Assembly (NCBI RefSeq): GCF_000513115.1
Contig: NZ_BAUU01000011.1
Location: 62,001 to 126,000 of the forward strand
Direction of reading: 5' to 3'
Length of the DNA stretch: 64,000 bases
From: Halalkalibacter hemicellulosilyticusJCM 9152
Lineage (GTDB): Bacteria > Bacillota > Bacilli > Bacillales > Bacillaceae_D
Shown here: positions 59,033-64,000 of the stretch, piece after piece
Layout: every line of letters starts with the position of its first letter
How positions within the stretch are numbered: position 1 is the stretch's first letter
The notes under the pieces: model-generated
Told to the model about the DNA's origin: nothing
Seen by the model: only the letters and a program-made list of their open reading frames with translations
Databases searched by the model: none
Program-made: the position numbers and the translations under genes

Positions 59033-59875
59033 TTAACCGTTCATTAACCAATGCTCTGGAGTTGTGACGGTTGGTGGCAGCTTAGTATATTTATCACCAT
59101 TTGCTGATTGCACTTGCGCCTGTGTTAAGAAGAGACAGTCTCTTAAATCAGCCCCACAGATATTGGCATCTCTTAAATCAGCACCGATCATGTCTGCCAT
59201 GCGTAAGTCTGCTTTACGCAAATCTGCAGCAATTAACAAAGAACCTCTAAAATTAAAACCGCTTAAATTAGCTCCACGTAATTTAGCACCTATTAGGTCA
59301 GGGCCTTTCTTGAGAGTAGGATGAGTGTTCTTACGTTTTAATTTGGCACGGAATCGTTCACTTGTTTGCAAAAGTAGATCATTCACAGTTGCTCTATGTT
59401 TAGAAATATCAAGTGCTAGAATATTAGTTGGAGAGAGGTTTGTTAGCTGATTTATTTCGTGAATGACTAGCTTAATATCATGATGGAATGGTTTAGCTAC
59501 GTTCAGGCTAAAGGCTTCATGTAAGTACCGTAGCATTTCATGCAGCTGCTGCATAATCGGAAAGACTTCAAACATTTCGTTAGCTATATGACCGTGTGTC
59601 TTCCAATCGCTTCCATGATATGTTTGCTGTGATACTTTTTGACCAGCACCGAAGCATTCGTAGACCGAGCAGCCACGAAAGCCTTCCTCTCTTAACTGGT
59701 CATGTATACGACAGCGATAATCGGTAAGTAAATGACGACACGGTTCTCCACTATCTTTATAAAAAGGGAAATCTGCTGACTCCGCATAAGGTAAAGCAAC
59801 GCAGCATAATCCAAAACAGTTGTTGCAATCTGAGCTTAAGCTATTAGGGACTGTAAATTCTGTTGAACGATTCAT
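59033..59875 (-). CDS. Cys-rich/pentapeptide-repeat protein
   Basis: 280 residues. The N-terminal third has a Cys cluster (CNNCFGLCC, then several more Cys within the next 60 residues, including CRIHDQLREEGFRGCSVYEC), like metal- or Fe-S-binding YkgJ-type domains. A helical middle part (about 90-190) leads to pentapeptide repeats (A(D/N)LxX: GAKLRGANLSG, AADLRKADLRMADM, GADLRDANICGADL; about 195-255) that would form a right-handed beta-helix. ATG 59875 preferred over TTG 59884, since AAGGAG is then eight to nine bases upstream. Function unknown. Confidence 0.82.
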   Translation of the reverse strand: MNRSTEFTVPNSLSSDCNNCFGLCCVALPYAESADFPFYKDSGEPCRHLLTDYRCRIHDQLREEGFRGCSVYECFGAGQKVSQQTYHGSDWKTHGHIANEMFEVFPIMQQLHEMLRYLHEAFSLNVAKPFHHDIKLVIHEINQLTNLSPTNILALDISKHRATVNDLLLQTSERFRAKLKRKNTHPTLKKGPDLIGAKLRGANLSGFNFRGSLLIAADLRKADLRMADMIGADLRDANICGADLRDCLFLTQAQVQSANGDKYTKLPPTVTTPEHWLMNG

Positions 59876-60022
59876 CGTGTTCAACTCCTTATGACTAAAA
59901 TGGACTTTTACTAGTTTCTATTTAGTGTAGCATAATTACATCGAAAATGGATTTTTTGAGAGTAATTTCTACTTACATAGTGGTTGTTCTGTCATTACAG
60001 GAGAGTTGGAAAAGTCAAGTGT

Positions 60023-61003
60023 TTATATGCTCCATTTCAAAAGAATGCCAGAATAAGCTAAGCCTCCACCGAACCCAAAGAGTAGCATCGTATCCCCTTT
60101 TTTTATTTTTCCATCATCGACACCCTTATCTAAAGCCAATGGAATCGTCGCAGCTGATGTGTTTCCGTAGTAAATGAGGCTGTGCAAAGTCTTTTCGATA
60201 GGGAACGGACTTTTCTCACAAATGGATTCAATCATACGCAAATTAGCGCTATGTGGAATAAACCAATCAACATCATTAAGAGTATAGGAAGTTTGATTGA
60301 GTAAGTCTCTCATTTCTTTCGGTACAGTATTGACAGCCCATTTGTACACTTCTCGACCATTTTGTACAATTTCCCCCGATGAGGATAAAGCTTCATCTGA
60401 CATTTTTGTAGAAAGATTCGTCGCATATAAATGCTTTCCCATCTCCCCTACAGATCCTAAATGAGAGGAAAGGAAGCTAGCTGCTTGTTCATGATGTTCG
60501 ACTAGTACGGCCCCGCCCCCGTCCCCAAATAATATACAAGTCGTTCGATCAGTATAGTCAACGATTTTAGATAACGTTTCTGCCCCAATTACAAGTACCT
60601 TTTTGTTTAAGCCTGCTGTAATTAAACCATTTGCGATATGCAGGCCATAGGTGAAGCCTGCACAAGCAGCGTTTAAGTCGATGGCACCAGTATGTGGTAT
60701 GCCTAGTTTCGCTTGTACGAGTGAGGCCACACTAGGTGTTTTGAAGTCAGGCGTTAGTGTACAGACAATGATCATATCAACATCATCGATCACTTTATTA
60801 TATTTTTTGATTAAATTCTCAACAGCTTTCACACAAATGTCACTAGTAAATTCATCGTCATTGGCGATTCGCCTTTCCTTTATTCCGGTTCGTTTGACAA
60901 TCCATTCATCATTTGTTTCGACTAGCTTCTCTAAGTCAGCATTCGTTAATCTTTTTGCTGGAACATATGAGCCGATTGCGGTTATTTGCGCTTTAGATTG
61001 CAT
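60023..61003 (-). CDS. fabH: 3-oxoacyl-ACP synthase III (FabH)
   Basis: Starts fatty-acid chains from acyl-CoA and malonyl-ACP. It has 326 residues. Catalytic Cys in DLNAACAGFTYGL (about 112), His in WFIPHSAN and Asn in YYGNTSAATIP complete the Cys-His-Asn triad. The N-terminal DEWIVKRTGIKERRIA is typical. It is not next to fabF, so it is more like the second FabH of Bacillus (FabHB/YhfB), probably preferring branched primers. ATG after GAGGTGA. Confidence 0.93.
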   Translation of the reverse strand: MQSKAQITAIGSYVPAKRLTNADLEKLVETNDEWIVKRTGIKERRIANDDEFTSDICVKAVENLIKKYNKVIDDVDMIIVCTLTPDFKTPSVASLVQAKLGIPHTGAIDLNAACAGFTYGLHIANGLITAGLNKKVLVIGAETLSKIVDYTDRTTCILFGDGGGAVLVEHHEQAASFLSSHLGSVGEMGKHLYATNLSTKMSDEALSSSGEIVQNGREVYKWAVNTVPKEMRDLLNQTSYTLNDVDWFIPHSANLRMIESICEKSPFPIEKTLHSLIYYGNTSAATIPLALDKGVDDGKIKKGDTMLLFGFGGGLAYSGILLKWSI

Positions 61004-61149
61004 TCATGTCACCTCATTATTTGTTGATTAAGCTTAATTATAGCACTAGATATTAGTATCTGGTACTAAAAATAAAAATAAAAAGGAATTTCTGTAAGAG
61101 TAGAGAAAAGTAATGATGTTGAATATGAGAAGGAAGGATTAGAGGTCAT

Positions 61150-61503
61150 ATGAATAAGAAGCGATTTCGTGTCATGATTGCAGTGTGTATGTTCATTTTT
61201 GGATGGTATATCGTATATCAATGGATTGTCACAAATGATAACTTAGTCGGAAAAGTAACTTATATACATATAGAAGAAGAGGAGGTTCAAGGTCTTGAGA
61301 TCAGGGCAAGCTGGTTTTCGAAATTTGATCAGGTTTCGATCATTATCGACCATGATACGAAAGTAATTTTAGGTGGAAGAACTATTTCATTAACGGAGCT
61401 AAGAGATAACATGGATATTGGAGATCGAATCAAGATCGAGACAAGTGATACGACTTTGCTATCAGCTCCACCCATTGTTCGCGCGCTACGTGTGGAGCTT
61501 TGA
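61150..61503 (+). CDS. Hypothetical membrane-anchored protein, 117 residues
   Basis: One N-terminal membrane helix (VMIAVCMFIFGWYIVYQWIV), then a small beta-rich outer domain (VGKVTYIHIEEEEV, VSIIIDHDTKVILGGRTIS, DNMDIGDRIKIE) that could be an OB-like fold similar to some DUF3221-type Bacillus proteins; this is a guess. ATG after AGAGGT. No partner in the neighbourhood. Confidence 0.7.
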   Translation: MNKKRFRVMIAVCMFIFGWYIVYQWIVTNDNLVGKVTYIHIEEEEVQGLEIRASWFSKFDQVSIIIDHDTKVILGGRTISLTELRDNMDIGDRIKIETSDTTLLSAPPIVRALRVEL

Positions 61504-61572
61504 TAGTAAGAATGCTGGTCATCATGAAAATAAATCCATTAGTAGGATATGTTCTACAGATGTCGCTTAATA

Positions 61573-62286
61573 TCAATCCTCAAATAATTCCTTTAACATA
61601 CGTTCTCGATTTTGTAAAAAGTAGCTCGTCACTTGATAATGATTAGTTTGTTCGTATTCTACTTCTTGGATCGTACGGTTGTCGAAACTTAAAATTGTCG
61701 CATTTGGATAGCCTAGCAGAATAGGTGAATGTGTAGCGATGATAAACTGACTATTCCCTGTTGTGACAAGGTCATGAATCATTCGTAAAAAGGAAAGCTG
61801 GCGCTGTGGCGACAGTGCTGCCTCTGGCTCATCTAATAAATAGAGTGCATTCCCATTAAAACGATTTGTGAAAAGGGAAAAAAACGATTCTCCATGAGAT
61901 TGCTCATGCAATGAGAGCCCACCATATGAGTCGGTAGCGCCAATGTCATCAATGTGTGAAGCGAATTGGTAAAACGATTCGGCTCGAAGAAAGAACCCCT
62001 TTGTTGCTTTTGGCATCCATGAAAGCCTAACGTACGGTCCGAGAGCTGATTGAGAAGCGTGCAAATCGTATGTATGATTCCTCCCACCACCTGCTGTATT
62101 AAATTCACACTTATCGGCAATTGCTTCTAGTAAAGTTGATTTTCCTGAACCATTCTCTCCAACGAAGAAGGTCACGTTGTTCGTAATTTCGAGTAAATTG
62201 AAGTTTTTTATAGTAGGTATGGAAAAAGGATATTGTCTAAAAGAATCGATTTTTTCGCGCTGGAGCTGAACTCTCTTTAGAAACAT
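61573..62286 (-). CDS. AAA-type ATP-binding protein (ABC/OLD-like single-domain ATPase)
   Basis: 237 residues. Walker A GENGSGKST (about 43-51), Q-loop-like region, signature-like GGLSLHEQSHGESF, Walker B LYLLDEPEAALSP and a C-terminal switch-like IIATHSPILLG. No membrane part or adjacent nuclease gene, so not a standard transporter. This group (AAA_15/AAA_21-like) is widespread, with unclear roles. ATG 62286 has only a weak site (GGTGAT). Confidence 0.85.
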   Translation of the reverse strand: MFLKRVQLQREKIDSFRQYPFSIPTIKNFNLLEITNNVTFFVGENGSGKSTLLEAIADKCEFNTAGGGRNHTYDLHASQSALGPYVRLSWMPKATKGFFLRAESFYQFASHIDDIGATDSYGGLSLHEQSHGESFFSLFTNRFNGNALYLLDEPEAALSPQRQLSFLRMIHDLVTTGNSQFIIATHSPILLGYPNATILSFDNRTIQEVEYEQTNHYQVTSYFLQNRERMLKELFED

Positions 62287-62400
62287 AAGATCACCCGTTT
62301 GCCTTTTCTTTTATCGTAACATGTAAGAGGCAATTCATCTATGCATAACGAAACACTTTTTATCCATAATAATCATGACTAATATTTAGGAGATGAAGAG

Positions 62401-63243
62401 ATGAAAAAAAGTGGATGGTTTGTTGTAATCACCATGTTCGTTTTCGGACTGTTAATGTCTGGTGGTGTGTTTGCCAATGAGGATGTGGATCAGCAGTTTT
62501 GGTGGAAAAAGGATCGTGAAAAAGAGGATTTCCCTGATTTACGAGGAGGACCAGAAAACCCTGAGCGAAGTCGTCAGCAACCCGTAGATATGAACGTATT
62601 GCAGCAACAGTATCCAGATATATTTATTCAACAAGGTCCGGCCGACTCAAATCGAATCGCACTAACATTTGATGATGGACCAGACCCTCGCTTCTCGGAG
62701 GATGTACTGAATGTTCTGAGTGAATATAATGTGCCGGCTACGTTCTTTGTTTTAGGATCTCGTGCTGTTGCATATCCAGAAATTGTTGAGAGGATGAATA
62801 ATGAAGGTCATATACTCGCCAATCATACTTATTTTCACCCTAATCTCGTGAAAGAGGGAGATATTCCAACGTTGGAACGTGAGGTGACGAGAACGGAGGA
62901 TGCACTTAATGAGATCGTTGGCTATCGGACAAGCTTATTCCGTCCACCGTATGGATTTCTGTATGGAGAATTAGTTGAAAAGCTTGCAGAAATGCAATAT
63001 CTCGTCATTGGTTGGTCGGTTGATTCGTTGGATTGGCAAGAGGATCCACCAGAGGTGATTGCAGCAAATGTTATTGACAATGTTGGACCAGGGGCGATTA
63101 TATTATTGCATGATGGAGCAGATTGGGACGGTGATCGAACAAATACGATCGAATCATTGCGACAAATTATCCCGACATTACAAGAACAAGGGTATGAATT
63201 TGTGACTGTGCCTGAATTGTTGAATGTACCCTTTGCAAGGTGA
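62401..63243 (+). CDS. Polysaccharide deacetylase (NodB domain), secreted
   Basis: 280 residues. Signal peptide (about 1-25, ending GGVFAN), linker, and NodB domain (about 75-275). Motif 1 TFDDGPD, metal-binding HTYFHP, motif 3 RPPYG, motif 4 DSLDW and motif 5 ILLHDG are intact, so it should be a metal-dependent deacetylase of peptidoglycan, chitin-like or xylan-like chains outside the cell. B. subtilis relatives act on peptidoglycan. ATG after GGAGATGAAG. Confidence 0.93.
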   Translation: MKKSGWFVVITMFVFGLLMSGGVFANEDVDQQFWWKKDREKEDFPDLRGGPENPERSRQQPVDMNVLQQQYPDIFIQQGPADSNRIALTFDDGPDPRFSEDVLNVLSEYNVPATFFVLGSRAVAYPEIVERMNNEGHILANHTYFHPNLVKEGDIPTLEREVTRTEDALNEIVGYRTSLFRPPYGFLYGELVEKLAEMQYLVIGWSVDSLDWQEDPPEVIAANVIDNVGPGAIILLHDGADWDGDRTNTIESLRQIIPTLQEQGYEFVTVPELLNVPFAR

Positions 63244-63574
63244 TATGGATCATTTAATTTTGAAATCAAAATTTGTAAATGTTGCAAAAGTAAGTTAGGG
63301 AACAATCGAGGAGATGTAGTCGAATTCGCAGGTGGTGTTGTAACGGCTACGCACCACACTTTTACGAAAAGACGTTATCGCATTTGTATTATGAAAAAGT
63401 GTAGAGAATATGCCTCTATGCTTTTTAATTTTTGTATGGTCTCAACAATTTGTATCTAAAATTCTCAGAACTACTATATGCATTTATAAATAGGTTTCCA
63501 TTTTTATGATAAAATGGAGGAGAAATGAACAGGTGGATTAGTAACATGCTACAAGTATGGTGGAGGTGGTTAGA
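63244..63574. repeat. Dispersed repeat family 2 copy and promoter/leader region of the HAD gene
   Basis: Bases 63270-63340 match 20160-20231 closely (GTAAGTTAGGGAA, TCGAGGA.ATGTAG.CGA.TTCGCAGGTGG). It is followed by GTAACGGCTACGCACCAC as in the 54-kb copy. From about 63500 there is a possible promoter and a short Trp-rich frame (63525-63578; ATG behind GGAGGAG, 17 codons). Confidence 0.65.
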
Positions 63575-64000
63575 TTGATCAAGGCGGCTTTGTTTGATTT
63601 AGATGGGACGTTATTAAATCGAGATGAATCGGTAACTCGATTCATTCAACACCAATACGAAAGGCTAGTGAAGCATGTTGGACATATTCCAAAAGATCAG
63701 TATATTAATAGATTCATTGAGCTAGATCAACGTGGGTACGTATGGAAGGATCGAGTGTATAAGCAATTAGTCGAAGAATATTCGATTAATAGTCTGTCAG
63801 CAGAGGAACTTTTGCAAGATTATGTAAGTGAATTTAAGCATTATTGCGTTCCATTTGCAAACGTACGGGCAATGTTAGATGAATTAAAACGTAACAACAT
63901 TATAGTAGGAATGATTACGAATGGTTATGGCTCCTTTCAAATGGCTAATATTCGTGCTTTAGGAATTGAAGCTTTTTTTGAAGTGATCTTCGTATCGGAA
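63575..64000 (+). CDS. HAD-superfamily hydrolase, N-terminal part
   Basis: Cut by the right edge; 142 codons visible. HAD motif I FDLDGTLLN (residues 6-14) with the nucleophile Asp, a helical cap (about 20-90), and motif II MITNG (about 114). Subfamily IA phosphatase-like. The start is TTG at 63575 behind GGAGGTGG. Substrate unknown. Confidence 0.9.
   Translation, partial: MIKAALFDLDGTLLNRDESVTRFIQHQYERLVKHVGHIPKDQYINRFIELDQRGYVWKDRVYKQLVEEYSINSLSAEELLQDYVSEFKHYCVPFANVRAMLDELKRNNIIVGMITNGYGSFQMANIRALGIEAFFEVIFVSE

Noticed and set aside
61573-62286. ATPase as part of a defence pair (OLD/Gabija-like)
   Set aside because: No TOPRIM or helicase domain in it and no partner beside it. The TOPRIM protein at 41.4 kb is 20 kb away.

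Overview
The window looks like a chromosome segment of an alkaliphilic or halotolerant member of the Bacillaceae (Alkalihalobacillus/Halalkalibacter-like). This rests on three things. The gene order spoVB-comN-secD-secF-(CDF)-lapA-recJ-apt-relA-dtd-hisS-aspS-(hom)-tcdA closely follows the Bacillus subtilis yrb/yrv region. Ribosome binding sites, T-box and catabolite (cre) sites are of the Firmicutes type. The left edge carries the end of a NaChBac-type voltage-gated sodium channel, a family best known from alkaliphilic Bacillus. No rRNA, tRNA, phage, transposase or CRISPR array was seen.

Layout: (1) 1-2 kb: channel fragment, a TPM-domain protein with an in-frame stop in its signal peptide, and thiM. 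(2) 2-20 kb: conserved housekeeping block for export (separate secD and secF), DNA repair (recJ), purine salvage (apt), stringent response (relA), and tRNA charging, proofreading and modification (dtd, T-box-hisS-aspS, tcdA). (3) 20.6-31.3 kb: leftward glgB-glgC-glgD-glgA-glgP glycogen operon, with a divergent type I pullulanase gene for debranching. (4) 32-36.4 kb: a very large, secreted, sortase-anchored PL11-type rhamnogalacturonan lyase. (5) 36.7-41.8 kb: a GGDEF-EAL c-di-GMP enzyme overlapping a ThDP-dependent acetolactate-synthase-like gene and a carboxymuconolactone-decarboxylase-like gene, then a TOPRIM protein. (6) 41.8-52.8 kb: a sugar-uptake and glycosidase locus: GH43 enzyme, ABC importer, YesM/YesN-type two-component system, second GH43 enzyme and a large six-hairpin-glycosidase-like protein. 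With (4) it suggests use of pectin (rhamnogalacturonan) side chains under CcpA and two-component control. (7) 53-64 kb: mixed genes including a Dabb protein, a heptad-repeat coiled coil, a luciferase-like oxidoreductase, a two-haem-site cytochrome, a pentapeptide-repeat protein, a second-type FabH, an AAA ATPase, a polysaccharide deacetylase and the start of a HAD phosphatase.

Most unusual content: (a) two families of dispersed palindromic intergenic repeats. One has arms of the form GGGCACTGAAAAAGT / ACTTTTTCAGTGCCC at six loci. The other has a GTAAGTTAGGGAA / CTTCGCACGTTAC core and a hairpin whose stem differs between copies in a compensated way. (b) At least six coding regions are each broken by the apparent loss of exactly one base, which points to either systematic sequence error or widespread recent gene decay in the accessory region. 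(c) A structured 580-bp gap downstream of glgP contains nested CTCATTCC inverted repeats. I found no clear-cut new defence or mobile system. The c-di-GMP/ThDP-enzyme gene overlap, the anchored lyase and the repeat families are the best leads.
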